From Collinsella sp. (lineage in GTDB: Bacteria; Actinomycetota; Coriobacteriia; Coriobacteriales; Coriobacteriaceae): a stretch of 18,116 nucleotides of DNA. Position numbers and translations under genes: made by a program. The number at the start of each line of letters is the position of its first letter. The first letter of the stretch is position 1. The notes under the pieces were generated by a model, which was given only the letters and a program-made list of their open reading frames with translations, ran no database searches and was not told the origin of the DNA. Shown piece after piece: positions 5,977 through 13,321 of this stretch. Where the stretch lies: contig JAIIWC010000037.1 in NCBI GenBank assembly GCA_022745215.1, positions 1 through 18,116 of the forward strand, read 5' to 3'.

Positions 5977-7197
5977 ATGCATCTAGCCCGTCGTGCCTGG
6001 TGCCGAACATATCAGATGGTTTTTCGCATCGCATTGCCGATCCTGCCCTATACCGAGCCGCGCATTTTGGAGCATGCCGAGGATGTGCCCGCGGTGCTTC
6101 AAAAGCGCTCGATCCAGAAGGTCCTTATCGTGACAGACCCTGGTATTGCACGTTTGGGGCTCACGGCATCACTCGAGCGTGCGCTTACGGGTCAGGGGAT
6201 TGGCGTTACGGTCTATGCCGAAACGCGTGCGAACCCCACGGTCTCAAACGTGGAGGAAGCGGCGTCCCTGTATCGCGAGAGCGCCTGCCAGGCCATTATC
6301 GGCTTTGGCGGCGGTTCGGCCATGGACTGCGCCAAGGGCGTGGGCGCACGCATCGCACAGCCAAATAAGCCCATCAACAAGATGCGCGGCCTGTTGCGCG
6401 TCCACCGTCTCCTGCCGCTGCTTATTGCGGTTCCCACTACCGCCGGTACGGGAAGCGAAGTCACACTCGCGGCGGTTATCACCGATGACGAGACGCACTA
6501 CAAATACCCCATTAACGACTTTGTGCTTATTCCGCGCTTTGCGGTGCACGACCCCGAGTTTACACGCGGCCTGCCCGCCTCCATTACGGGGCAGACGGGC
6601 ATGGATGCTCTGACACATGCCGTCGAGGCGTTTATCGGGCGCAGCACCACGCCCTATACGCGTAAGATGGCGCGTCAGGCGGTCCAGCTCATCCGCGACA
6701 ATTTGCTCGAGGCTTATGAGCATGGCGACGACATGCGCGCTCGTCGCAATATGCTTTCGGCGGCGTATAAGGCGGGCGTTGCGTTTACTCGCTCCTATGT
6801 CGGATATGTGCATGCCATCGCGCACAGCCTGGGCGGCCGATACGGAATTCCGCACGGTTTGGCCAACGCGATCATCCTGCCGCACATGCTTCGCGCTTAT
6901 GGTGACGCCGCCGCCCCCAAGCTTGCCGATCTTGCTCGCATGGCCGGTATCGCGCCGGCTAACGCGCAGGACAGTCTTGCGGCCGAGGCCTTTATCGATT
7001 GGGTCGACCGCATGAACGCCGCCTTGGGCATACCGAAATATGTGACGGGCATTCGCCGCTCCGACATTCCTGAGATGGCGGCGCATGCCGATGCCGAGGC
7101 CAATCCCCTGTACCCCGTTCCGCTTTTAATGGACCGTTTGGAGCTCGAGCATATGTACGAGGTCGTTGCGGGTGGTATGTTTGAAGACGAGAACTAG
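5977..7197 (+). CDS. Iron-containing alcohol dehydrogenase
   Basis: The 406-residue cytoplasmic oxidoreductase of the Fe-ADH family interconverts alcohols and aldehydes with NAD(P)H. The start at 5977 is set by GAAGGAG 8 nt upstream. The nucleotide-binding GFGGGSAMDCAKG (109-121) and PTTAGTGSEV (153-162) motifs are present. Metal ligands are Asp210 and His214 (GMDALTHAVE), His279 (VHAIAHSLGG) and His293 (GIPHGLANA), with the same 14-residue His-His spacing as in FucO. The ALDH gene starts 8 bp later, so they form an operon. Together they could run ethanol or other alcohol formation from an aldehyde, or oxidise a longer alcohol to an acid. The substrate cannot be read from sequence alone. Confidence 0.93.
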   Translation: MHLARRAWCRTYQMVFRIALPILPYTEPRILEHAEDVPAVLQKRSIQKVLIVTDPGIARLGLTASLERALTGQGIGVTVYAETRANPTVSNVEEAASLYRESACQAIIGFGGGSAMDCAKGVGARIAQPNKPINKMRGLLRVHRLLPLLIAVPTTAGTGSEVTLAAVITDDETHYKYPINDFVLIPRFAVHDPEFTRGLPASITGQTGMDALTHAVEAFIGRSTTPYTRKMARQAVQLIRDNLLEAYEHGDDMRARRNMLSAAYKAGVAFTRSYVGYVHAIAHSLGGRYGIPHGLANAIILPHMLRAYGDAAAPKLADLARMAGIAPANAQDSLAAEAFIDWVDRMNAALGIPKYVTGIRRSDIPEMAAHADAEANPLYPVPLLMDRLELEHMYEVVAGGMFEDEN

Positions 7198-7205
7198 GAG
7201 GGCCC

Positions 7206-8585
7206 ATGAACACCGAGGAAATCGCGCGCATCGTTGCCGATCAGCGCGCCTATTTTAAGACGCACGCCACGTTTGATGTCGATGCTCGACGTCGTGCGCT
7301 CGTGAGTTTACGCGATGCGGTGCGGGCCCACGAGGCCGATATTGCCCATGCGCTCAAGACCGATTTGGGAAAGTCGCATGACGAGGCGTATATGTGCGAG
7401 ATCGGCACCTCGCTTTCCGAGATTCGTTATCAGATTGCGCATGTGGCTCGATGGAGTCGCTCGCGCCTGCGTCCGTGTGACCTCGCCAACGCCGTGAGTG
7501 TGTGCAAGACGCAGTCCGTGCCCTATGGCGTCACACTCATCATGGCTCCGTGGAACTACCCGTTTTTACTGACGCTTGAGCCACTCGCCGGCGCCCTTGC
7601 CGCGGGCAATACCGTGGTCATCAAGCCGAGCGCCTATGCTCCGGCATCGAGCGCGGTGCTCAAGCAAATCTGTGAAGAGGCATTTGATCCGCGCTTGGTG
7701 ACGGTCGTCGAAGGCGGGCGTGCCGAAAACGAAGCGTTGCTCGATGAGTGCTGGGACAAGATCTTCTTTACCGGTAGCGTTCCGGTCGGCAAGCTCGTCA
7801 TGGAGCGTGCAAGTAAAAACCTCACACCCGTGACGCTTGAGCTGGGCGGAAAGAGTCCCTGCATCGTGGATGCGACGGCTAACTTGGAGGTCGCGGCACG
7901 CCGTATCGCCTTTGGTAAATGGCTCAACGTGGGGCAGACCTGCGTGGCGCCCGACTACCTGCTGGTCGATGCGCGCGTGCACGACGAGCTGCTGGACCTC
8001 ATCAAGGAGGAGGCCCGTCGCATGTTTGGCGAGCACCCGCTCGACAACGAGGACTACGGTCATATTGTCAACGCCAAGCATTTCGCGCGCGTACGCGGGC
8101 TGATCGACCCCGACAAGGTTGTGCTGGGAGGCACGGCGCGCGAGTCGTCGCTCAAGATTGAGCCGACGATCCTAGACGGCGTGGCGCCTGAGGACGCCGT
8201 GATGCAGGAAGAGATTTTCGGTCCCATCTTGCCGGTGCTGACGTTTGAGAGCCTGGATGAGGCCGAGGCGTTTATTGCAGATCGTCCGACGCCGCTGGCC
8301 CTGTATATCTTTAGCCAGGATCGCGCAGTTCAGGAGCGCTTTGTGCGCTACGTGCCCTTTGGCGGCGGCTGCGTTAACGACACGATCATGCACTTGGCTA
8401 CGAGCCATATGGGCTTCGGCGGCATGGGTGCGAGCGGTATGGGCCAGTACCATGGCCGCGAGAGCTTCGATACGTTTAGCCACAAGAAGAGCATCGTGAA
8501 CAAGGTAACCTGGCTGGACGTGCCGTTTCGGTATGCGCCCTACGCAAGCTGGAAGCACAAGTTCGTGCGTATGTTTGTGCATTAG
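7206..8585 (+). CDS. Aldehyde dehydrogenase (class 3-like)
   Basis: The 459-residue NAD(P)-dependent enzyme oxidises aldehydes to acids. GGAGGG lies 3 nt before the ATG. The catalytic Cys246 (GQTCVAPDY) and general base Glu212 (LELGGKSP) are intact. PWNYP (115-119), Lys140 (IKPS) and FTGS (188-191) form the cofactor site. The length and the GKWLNVGQTCVAPDY segment place it near the class 3/fatty aldehyde-coniferyl aldehyde group rather than the longer betaine aldehyde type. It is not a CoA-acylating enzyme by these motifs. It is cotranscribed with the upstream alcohol dehydrogenase. Confidence 0.93.
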   Translation: MNTEEIARIVADQRAYFKTHATFDVDARRRALVSLRDAVRAHEADIAHALKTDLGKSHDEAYMCEIGTSLSEIRYQIAHVARWSRSRLRPCDLANAVSVCKTQSVPYGVTLIMAPWNYPFLLTLEPLAGALAAGNTVVIKPSAYAPASSAVLKQICEEAFDPRLVTVVEGGRAENEALLDECWDKIFFTGSVPVGKLVMERASKNLTPVTLELGGKSPCIVDATANLEVAARRIAFGKWLNVGQTCVAPDYLLVDARVHDELLDLIKEEARRMFGEHPLDNEDYGHIVNAKHFARVRGLIDPDKVVLGGTARESSLKIEPTILDGVAPEDAVMQEEIFGPILPVLTFESLDEAEAFIADRPTPLALYIFSQDRAVQERFVRYVPFGGGCVNDTIMHLATSHMGFGGMGASGMGQYHGRESFDTFSHKKSIVNKVTWLDVPFRYAPYASWKHKFVRMFVH

Positions 8586-8610
8586 AATCAGATGACATAG
8601 GGATAAACAA

Positions 8611-8647
8611 AGTGGCCGCCCCCGCGTAAGCGAAGACGGCCATTTCT
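8611..8647 (+). terminator. Probable terminator of the ADH/ALDH operon
   Basis: AGTGGCCG (8611-8618) pairs with CGGCCATT (8637-8644) with a wobble pair. An inner CGC-GTAA-GCG hairpin (8623-8632) sits within. The T-run is short (TTTCT), so the terminator may be weak. Confidence 0.5.
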
Positions 8648-8651
8648 CACG

Positions 8652-8831
8652 ATGAAAACGTGTATCGGAGTTGGCAAGACCCGCTGCCACGGGTGCCATC
8701 CGTGTTCCTATCTTATCTGCAAGCGTTCCGTTGTGCAAGCGTTGCGGCAAACGATTGAAAGACGCAGACAGGATGAATTTGTGTCCGCACGGGCCCGTAG
8801 ACTTCTCAACTACGTTGTGGATGCTCGCTAA
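8652..8831 (+). CDS. Possible 59-residue Cys-rich small protein
   Basis: An ATG-initiated frame encodes a Cys cluster, Cys4, Cys12, Cys15, Cys18 and Cys23 (CHGCHPCSYLIC), with extra His residues. A basic helical tail follows (QALRQTIERRRQ and further Arg). This looks like a small zinc-ribbon or metal-binding protein. Against it, there is no Shine-Dalgarno site, the terminator-like hairpin lies directly upstream, and two AGA codons are used. It ends 18 nt before the start of the next small gene. It could be leaderless, or a chance frame. I do not recognise a family. Confidence 0.3.
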   Translation: MKTCIGVGKTRCHGCHPCSYLICKRSVVQALRQTIERRRQDEFVSARARRLLNYVVDAR

Positions 8832-8849
8832 TCGGTAATGGAGGCGCAC

Positions 8850-9029
8850 GTGTTTGATGACGATGACCTGTTCGATCTGACAGACGATCCGTTTGAGTGG
8901 GATATGCTACTCGATGACGATGAGTTGGAGCAGGACCGTAAGAAGCGGCAGGGCAAGAAGACGCGGGATGACGCTTCGAAAAAGCAGGACAAGCGTCGCC
9001 GAGGTCTGTTCGGCGGGCTCTTTGGGTGA
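8850..9029 (+). CDS. Small charge-segregated protein of unknown function
   Basis: I prefer the GTG at 8850 (59 residues) because GGAGG lies 5 nt upstream; an in-frame ATG at 8838 has no ribosome site and would add four residues. The first half is strongly acidic (FDDDDLFDLTDDPFEWD, LLDDDELEQD). The second half is strongly basic (DRKKRQGKKTRDD, KKQDKRRR) and ends in GLFGGLFG. There are no Cys, no signal peptide and no membrane span. It is probably disordered and could bind nucleic acid or a protein partner. The function is unknown. Confidence 0.6.
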   Translation: MFDDDDLFDLTDDPFEWDMLLDDDELEQDRKKRQGKKTRDDASKKQDKRRRGLFGGLFG

Positions 9030-9055
9030 CTGTCTCATCGCCGCGTCTGTATACT
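9026..9055 (+). promoter_or_regulatory. Candidate promoter of the phosphoesterase gene
   Basis: GTGACT (9026-9031) lies 18 bp before TATACT (9050-9055), matching consensus at 4 and 5 of 6 positions. It gives a leader of about 35 nt before the ATG at 9096. Confidence 0.45.
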
Positions 9056-9095
9056 AAACAGGTCTTATACGCGTTGCGAAATGAGGACAGAGACG

Positions 9096-9641
9096 ATGAT
9101 GTGGTTTACCGCCGACCTGCACCTGGGCGATACGAATATCTTGCACGACATGGATCGACCGTTTGATTCGGTCGAGGAGATGAACCGCAAGGTCATCGAT
9201 GCCATCAATGAGTGCGTGGCTGTGGACGACCGCCTCTATATCTTGGGAGACTTTACCTATCGTTTGCCCCTGGCGGAGGCGGTGCGCCTGCGCGAGCGCA
9301 TCGAATGTCAGAACGTAACGCTCATCCGCGGTAACCATGACGGCGACTGGGAAGATCCAGACGCGCCGCACATTTGGGATGAGGTGCGCGATTATCTGGA
9401 GGTCGCCCCCGGTTACGCGAAGGGCCATCGCCTGGTAATGAGTCATTACCCCATGCTCAGCTGGAACGGCAAGGCGCGTGGCGCCATCATGTTGCACGGG
9501 CATATCCACAGCAGGGGAGACCGCACCAACGCGCGCAACCGCGATCGCGAGCGCCCGGTCCTGCGCTACGACGTTGGCCTCGATGCCAACAACTACAAGC
9601 CCGTAAGCCGTGACCAAATCCTAGGCTTCTTTGGACTGTAG
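9096..9641 (+). CDS. Calcineurin-like metallophosphoesterase
   Basis: The 181-residue single-domain cytoplasmic hydrolase of phosphomono- or diesters has the full two-metal motif set: DLHLGD near the N-terminus (Asp and His), GDF, GNHD, SHYP and GHIHS. It resembles small stand-alone predicted phosphoesterases of the COG4186 kind. I start it at ATG 9096 because GAGGA lies 8 nt upstream; an ATG at 9081 overlaps that site and adds five residues. It appears to be monocistronic, between the small acidic gene and the antiterminator gene. The natural substrate is unknown. Confidence 0.88.
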   Translation: MMWFTADLHLGDTNILHDMDRPFDSVEEMNRKVIDAINECVAVDDRLYILGDFTYRLPLAEAVRLRERIECQNVTLIRGNHDGDWEDPDAPHIWDEVRDYLEVAPGYAKGHRLVMSHYPMLSWNGKARGAIMLHGHIHSRGDRTNARNRDRERPVLRYDVGLDANNYKPVSRDQILGFFGL

Positions 9642-9660
9642 CTGTAAGTGCAGGTAGAAT
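9631..9660 (+). promoter_or_regulatory. Candidate promoter of the antiterminator gene
   Basis: TTGGAC (9631-9636) and TAGAAT (9655-9660) are spaced 18 bp apart. The -10 lies in the GGTAGAAT context. It overlaps the 3' end of the phosphoesterase gene. Confidence 0.45.
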
Positions 9661-9661
9661 G

Positions 9662-9696
9662 AACGCGCCGCGCGGATGGTCTGTGCGGCGCGTTTC
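9662..9696 (+). terminator. Perfect 10-bp hairpin in the leader of the antiterminator gene
   Basis: AACGCGCCGC (9662-9671) is exactly inverted at 9685-9694, followed by TTC only. It could end phosphoesterase transcription. If the promoter at 9631-9660 is real, it would instead lie at the very 5' end of the antiterminator mRNA. Confidence 0.45.
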
Positions 9697-9714
9697 AGTA
9701 GGAGCGATGAATCC

Positions 9715-10551
9715 ATGAGGGCTATCCAGCGCATTAACCATAACGCTGCCATCTGCGAAGACGGCGCGGGGCGTCAACTTATCGCGCTGGGTCGTGGTAT
9801 CGGCTTTGGCGATATGCCGCATGAGGTCGACCTGGATGTCATCACGCGTACCTTTTACGGCATCGATTCAAAGTACCTGGCGTTTATCGATGAGGTCGAC
9901 CCCGAGGTGCTGGAGTTTTCTGCTCAGCTGGCTGATATCGCAACCGGACAGCTTTCGTACGAATTGAGCCCTAACCTCCCCATTACATTGGCGGACCATA
10001 TCCAGTTTGCCATTAAGCGCGCCCGCGAACACATGGTGGTGTCGTTGCCGCTCGAGCGCGATCTGGAGCAGCTGCATCCCATCGAATACCGCTTGGGCGA
10101 GCTGGCTGTTCGCGGCATCCAGAAAAGCTTCCGTGTGCGTATGCCCCGAAGCGAGGCCGCGGGCATTGCCATGTCGATTGTCAACGCATCGGTTAAGCCG
10201 AGCGAGCGGCGCGTGCTTGCCGAGCAGCACGAGGAGCGACTGCTCGATATGACGGTCGCGATTATTCAAGAAGAGTTGGGTGTGACGGTCGATCGCTCGT
10301 CGTTCGCCTTTGCCCGCTTTGCCACTCATGTGCGCTATCTGCTCGACCGCGTGGCAAAGAAAGAGCCGATCGATACCGAGAACTCCGGTCTTTACGACGT
10401 GCTCGTGGAGCAGTATCCGGCGGCATCGCGTTGCGCTCACCGTGTCGACGATCTGATTCAAGAGATCTTTGGCGAGCCATTGGCCCAAGAGGAGCTCGTC
10501 TATCTGATCATGCATGTGAATCGCGTGGCTTCTGTCCACTCGGATAAATAG
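9715..10551 (+). CDS. licT: BglG/LicT-family transcription antiterminator
   Basis: The 278-residue protein binds a ribonucleic antiterminator hairpin so that RNA polymerase reads through a terminator ahead of PTS genes; PTS phosphorylation of its PRD domains controls it. The RNA-binding CAT domain is residues 1-55 (MRAIQRINHNAAICED), PRD1 about 65-170 and PRD2 about 175-275. PRD histidines are His95 (LADHIQFA), His205 (FATHVRYLL) and His267 (LIMHVNRV). The second PRD1 His, usually in an ALHIVNA-like motif, is Ser154 (AMSIVNA). The ATG at 9715 has GGAG 10 nt upstream. A four-codon frame, ATG AAT CCA TGA, at 9707-9718 overlaps the start. The target leader lies directly downstream, before the EIIBC gene. 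Confidence 0.93.
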   Translation: MRAIQRINHNAAICEDGAGRQLIALGRGIGFGDMPHEVDLDVITRTFYGIDSKYLAFIDEVDPEVLEFSAQLADIATGQLSYELSPNLPITLADHIQFAIKRAREHMVVSLPLERDLEQLHPIEYRLGELAVRGIQKSFRVRMPRSEAAGIAMSIVNASVKPSERRVLAEQHEERLLDMTVAIIQEELGVTVDRSSFAFARFATHVRYLLDRVAKKEPIDTENSGLYDVLVEQYPAASRCAHRVDDLIQEIFGEPLAQEELVYLIMHVNRVASVHSDK

Positions 10552-10581
10552 GCTCTCTGGTATTTCCTTTCCGTCATGGCG

Positions 10582-10610
10582 ACCGTTCGCGGGTCGTTTG
10601 CTACCGTTCG
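10582..10610 (+). promoter_or_regulatory. Direct repeat ACCGTTCG upstream of the PTS leader
   Basis: ACCGTTCG occurs at 10582-10589 and 10603-10610, 21 bp apart (two helical turns), and CGAACG in the opposite sense lies at 10630-10635. This placement 40-65 bp before a TATACT -10 suits an activator site. The binding protein is unknown. Confidence 0.35.
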
Positions 10611-10646
10611 TCGGTAATCTGAGCCGCAACGAACGCATCTGCCGCA

Positions 10647-10652
10647 TATACT
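10647..10652 (+). promoter_or_regulatory. -10 element of the PTS operon
   Basis: TATACT matches consensus at 5 of 6 positions and would start a transcript a few nucleotides before the RAT hairpin at 10664. No good -35 is seen, consistent with activator dependence. Confidence 0.45.
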
Positions 10653-10663
10653 CGCCGTGTGTT

Positions 10664-10700
10664 GGGTGTTACTCACGGCGCAGCTCCGAGAGGCACTACC
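10664..10700 (+). promoter_or_regulatory. RAT (ribonucleic antiterminator) site for the LicT/BglG-type protein
   Basis: The RNA has the two signature ends of RAT sites: GGGTGTTACT (10664-10673), like the family's GGATTGTTACT, and AGGCACTACC (10691-10700), like AGGCAAAACC. CTC (10672-10674) pairs with GAG (10688-10690) as the upper stem, and GGT/ACC closes the base. The apical loop is somewhat longer than usual. Its 3' half overlaps the left arm of the following terminator, so the two folds exclude each other. Confidence 0.75.
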
Positions 10701-10753
10701 GATTCTGCCGAGATCATAATTGGGTCTCTGTCGGTTGTGCGCGGGGCTTTTTT
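10682..10753 (+). terminator. Regulated intrinsic terminator in the PTS leader
   Basis: AGCTCCG (10682-10688) pairs with CGGGGCT (10742-10748) through one wobble, and GCACTACCGA (10693-10702) pairs with TCGGTTGTGC (10731-10740) with one mismatch. TTTTTT follows at 10748-10753. The left arms lie within the RAT sequence, as in the B. subtilis lic/bgl and E. coli bgl systems. A further 138 nt of leader follows, containing a small hairpin, GCCGTG/CACGGC, at 10847-10864. Confidence 0.85.
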
Positions 10754-10891
10754 CATGTCGATCCACCCGGGAATCACATGCAAATCAATCTCTTGCCAAC
10801 TGGTATCGCGCGCTGCGTAGGCGCGAGCGGAATCGTGCGTCTTGGTGCCGTGAAGTCCCACGGCCTTTAGTTGGAAGAGAAGGGATTCGAC

Positions 10892-12340
10892 ATGACTGTC
10901 GATAACAAGAAGATTGCCGAGGACGTGCTTGCTGCCGTCGGCGGCGCCTCCAATGTGACGAACGCAACGCACTGCATGACCCGCCTGCGTCTGAACCTCA
11001 AGGATCAGTCCGTTCCCAATGACGATGAAGTAAAGAAGATCAAGGGTGTGCTGGGCGCACAGTGGTCTGGTGGCCAGTATCAGGTCATCATTGGCCAGAA
11101 CGTGCCGAAGGTCTATGACGCCACCATTGCGCTGGGCGTCAAGGGCGAAGGCTCCATTGACGAGAACCTCGATGACGGCACCAAGGAGCCACTGACGGTC
11201 AAGACTGCGGGCAAGAAGGCCCTTAACTACCTGTCCAAGACAATGTGCATGACGATCCCCATTATCATGGGCGCCGCCATGTTCCGCACACTTGCCGTAC
11301 TTTGCGGCGACGGCATGCTCGGTATCTGGTCTGCCGATTCTGACATCTACAACTTCTTCTACAACTGGATTTACAACGCCGGCTATTATTTCCTTCCTGT
11401 CTATCTGGGTTGGGCTGCCGCAAAGCAGCTCGGCTGCAGCCAGCCGCTCGGCATGATGCTCGGCGGCGTGCTCATTGCCCCCGAGTTCATGACGTTGGTC
11501 AACGCCGCTGCGGATTCTGGTGCTACGACCACGATGGTTTACGGCGTGCTCCCGGCTCAGCTGAACAACTATTCTGCGACCGTGCTCCCCATGCTGCTGT
11601 CTATGCCGGTACTGATGGTCGTCGAGAAGTTCATGAAGAAGATCATCCCCGACATGCTCTCCACGGTGTTTGTGCCCGTGTGCACCATGGCTGTGATGAC
11701 CCCCGTTTCCCTGTGCGCCCTAGCTCCGATTGGTTCCATTCTGGGCGACCTGGTCGGCAACTTTATGTTCGGCCTCGGAAACGCTGGCGGCATCGTCACG
11801 ATTCTCTCCCTCGTCGCCATTGCTGCGCTTTGGGAGTTCCTGGTTATGACCGGTATGCACCAGGTTCTGATTGCCCTCGGCATTGTGCAGGTGCTCACCT
11901 CAGGGTCTGACTCCTGCGTTATGGTCGCGGGTGCTATCGCTCAGTTCGCCACGTGGGGCATGGCCTTCGGTGCCTTCCTGCGCCTTAAGGAGGTCGACGA
12001 AAAGGGCGCTATGCTTGGTTTCTCGCTCTCCGGCATTGTCGGTGGCGTGACGGAGCCCGCGCTGTATGGCTGCGGCTTTAAGTATACTCGCTGCCTGGGT
12101 GCCATGGTCGCGGGCGGCGCTATCGGCGGCCTGATCGCGGCTCTCACTAATGTGACCACGTATGTTTTGGGCGCAACTAATATCCTTGGTATTACAGGTT
12201 ATGTTGCAGGCGGAACTGCTAATCTCGTATGGGGCTGCGTTGCATCGGGCACTGCATTTGTTGCCGCCGCTGCCATCGCCTACTTCTTTGGCTTTACCAA
12301 GGAGCAGCTCGACGAAGACGCTGCTGCCGCCAAAGCCTAA
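10892..12340 (+). CDS. PTS sugar permease EIIBC, glucose/beta-glucoside superfamily
   Basis: The 482-residue membrane transporter imports and phosphorylates a sugar. The EIIB domain (about 1-85) carries the phospho-Cys28 in NATHCMTRLRL. The EIIC domain from about residue 105 has many hydrophobic helices and the substrate-site motif VTEPALYG (386-393), typical of the beta-glucoside/sucrose/trehalose/MurNAc branch. It ends after EIIC with no EIIA domain, so a separate EIIA must serve it. The ATG at 10892 follows AAGGGA; a TTG at 10871 in frame is less likely. It lies behind the RAT/terminator leader and the antiterminator gene, and before a deacetylase-like gene. The substrate is not certain. 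Confidence 0.93.
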   Translation: MTVDNKKIAEDVLAAVGGASNVTNATHCMTRLRLNLKDQSVPNDDEVKKIKGVLGAQWSGGQYQVIIGQNVPKVYDATIALGVKGEGSIDENLDDGTKEPLTVKTAGKKALNYLSKTMCMTIPIIMGAAMFRTLAVLCGDGMLGIWSADSDIYNFFYNWIYNAGYYFLPVYLGWAAAKQLGCSQPLGMMLGGVLIAPEFMTLVNAAADSGATTTMVYGVLPAQLNNYSATVLPMLLSMPVLMVVEKFMKKIIPDMLSTVFVPVCTMAVMTPVSLCALAPIGSILGDLVGNFMFGLGNAGGIVTILSLVAIAALWEFLVMTGMHQVLIALGIVQVLTSGSDSCVMVAGAIAQFATWGMAFGAFLRLKEVDEKGAMLGFSLSGIVGGVTEPALYGCGFKYTRCLGAMVAGGAIGGLIAALTNVTTYVLGATNILGITGYVAGGTANLVWGCVASGTAFVAAAAIAYFFGFTKEQLDEDAAAAKA

Positions 12341-12367
12341 AGCATCCGTTCGGTAGGACAATTATCT

Positions 12368-12399
12368 GGGGCACTTGGCTGCGCTTCAAGTGTCCCTTT
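12368..12399 (+). terminator. Terminator-like hairpin between EIIBC and the deacetylase gene
   Basis: GGGGCACTTG (12368-12377) pairs with CAAGTGTCCC (12387-12396) with one G-U pair, followed by TTT. The weak T-run suggests partial termination, lowering expression of the downstream gene relative to the permease. Confidence 0.55.
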
Positions 12400-12417
12400 C
12401 CGTAGATGGGGGTCAAT

Positions 12418-13182
12418 ATGAAGCAATTGCTCATTCGTGCCGACGATATCGGTTATTCGTATGCCGTTAACCTGGGGATTGCCCGCAGTATCAATGAGGG
12501 CCTGGTGCGCTCGGCGGGACTTATGCCCAATATGCCCGAGGCCGAGCGTGGCTGGTCGCTCGTGGCGGATGTCGGCATTGCGGTGGGTCAGCACACCAAC
12601 GTGTGCCTGGGCAAGCCGTGTGCCGACCCGGCGCTCATTCCGAGCATGCTCAACGAGAACGGCGAGTTCCATAGCAGCCGTACCTTCCGCGATCATTTTA
12701 AGCGCGGCGAGGAGTTGATAGACTTCGACGAGGCCTGCATCGAGATCCGCGCGCAGCATGACCGCTTTGTCGAGATCGTGGGCCGCGAGCCCGATTACTT
12801 TGAGGCCCATGCCGTCATGAGCAAAAACCTTAACCGAGCGATCTCGGCGGTTGCTCAGGAGCTGGGCCTTAAGGAGCAAAAGGCGAGCTTCGACCCCGCG
12901 GCTGTGGTGCATTGCGGAGATACTGATCTGCGCATGGTGATGCGCTCGATGGAGCCGGGCTACGAGCCCAAAGAGGCAATCATGCAGACGGTTCGCGAGA
13001 TGGTGGTCGGCGAGACGGTCGTCTTTGTGTGCCATCCGGGCTATCTCGATCGTTTTATCTTGGAGAACAGCTCGCTCACGACCGACCGCACCAAGGAAGT
13101 CGATGCGCTGATTGACCCCGAGCTTCGCACTTGGCTTGAGTCTCAATCCGATCTTCGCCTGATCGACTACCGCGACCTGTAA
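12418..13182 (+). CDS. ChbG/YdjC-family carbohydrate deacetylase
   Basis: The 254-residue cytoplasmic protein belongs to the metal-dependent family that removes acetyl groups from N-acetylated sugars such as chitobiose phosphate. RADD near the N-terminus (Asp9-Asp10), His59 (GQHTNV), His131 (EAHAV) and the late CHPGY are the expected metal or active-site residues. I start it at ATG 12418 because GGGGGT lies 4 nt upstream; an ATG at 12406 overlaps that site. It lies 77 bp behind the PTS permease with only a weak terminator between, so it is likely part of the same operon. This suggests the imported sugar is N-acetylated. The actual substrate remains unproven. Confidence 0.88.
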   Translation: MKQLLIRADDIGYSYAVNLGIARSINEGLVRSAGLMPNMPEAERGWSLVADVGIAVGQHTNVCLGKPCADPALIPSMLNENGEFHSSRTFRDHFKRGEELIDFDEACIEIRAQHDRFVEIVGREPDYFEAHAVMSKNLNRAISAVAQELGLKEQKASFDPAAVVHCGDTDLRMVMRSMEPGYEPKEAIMQTVREMVVGETVVFVCHPGYLDRFILENSSLTTDRTKEVDALIDPELRTWLESQSDLRLIDYRDL

Positions 13183-13192
13183 GGACCCAAGT

Positions 13193-13223
13193 CACCACAA
13201 AGGGGGCAGTCGCCTTTGTGGTG
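13193..13223. terminator. Perfect 11-bp hairpin after the deacetylase gene
   Basis: CACCACAAAGG (13193-13203) is exactly inverted at 13213-13223 with a 9-nt loop. The following GTTCTGG has a poor T-run. It is the first of two stacked hairpins. Confidence 0.5.
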
Positions 13224-13230
13224 GTTCTGG

Positions 13231-13263
13231 CGCCGTTGCCATTATGGCGGCGGCGTCTTTTTT
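13231..13263 (+). terminator. Strong intrinsic terminator
   Basis: CGCCGTTGCCA (13231-13241) pairs with TGGCGGCGGCG (13245-13255) with two wobble pairs and a 3-nt loop, followed by TCTTTTTT. It closes the sugar operon. Confidence 0.85.
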
Positions 13264-13321
13264 GTCCGTGCGGCGCGGTAGAGTGTAGGCGGTTGAAATT
13301 TGCGTCCATCGAGGAGCTGCC

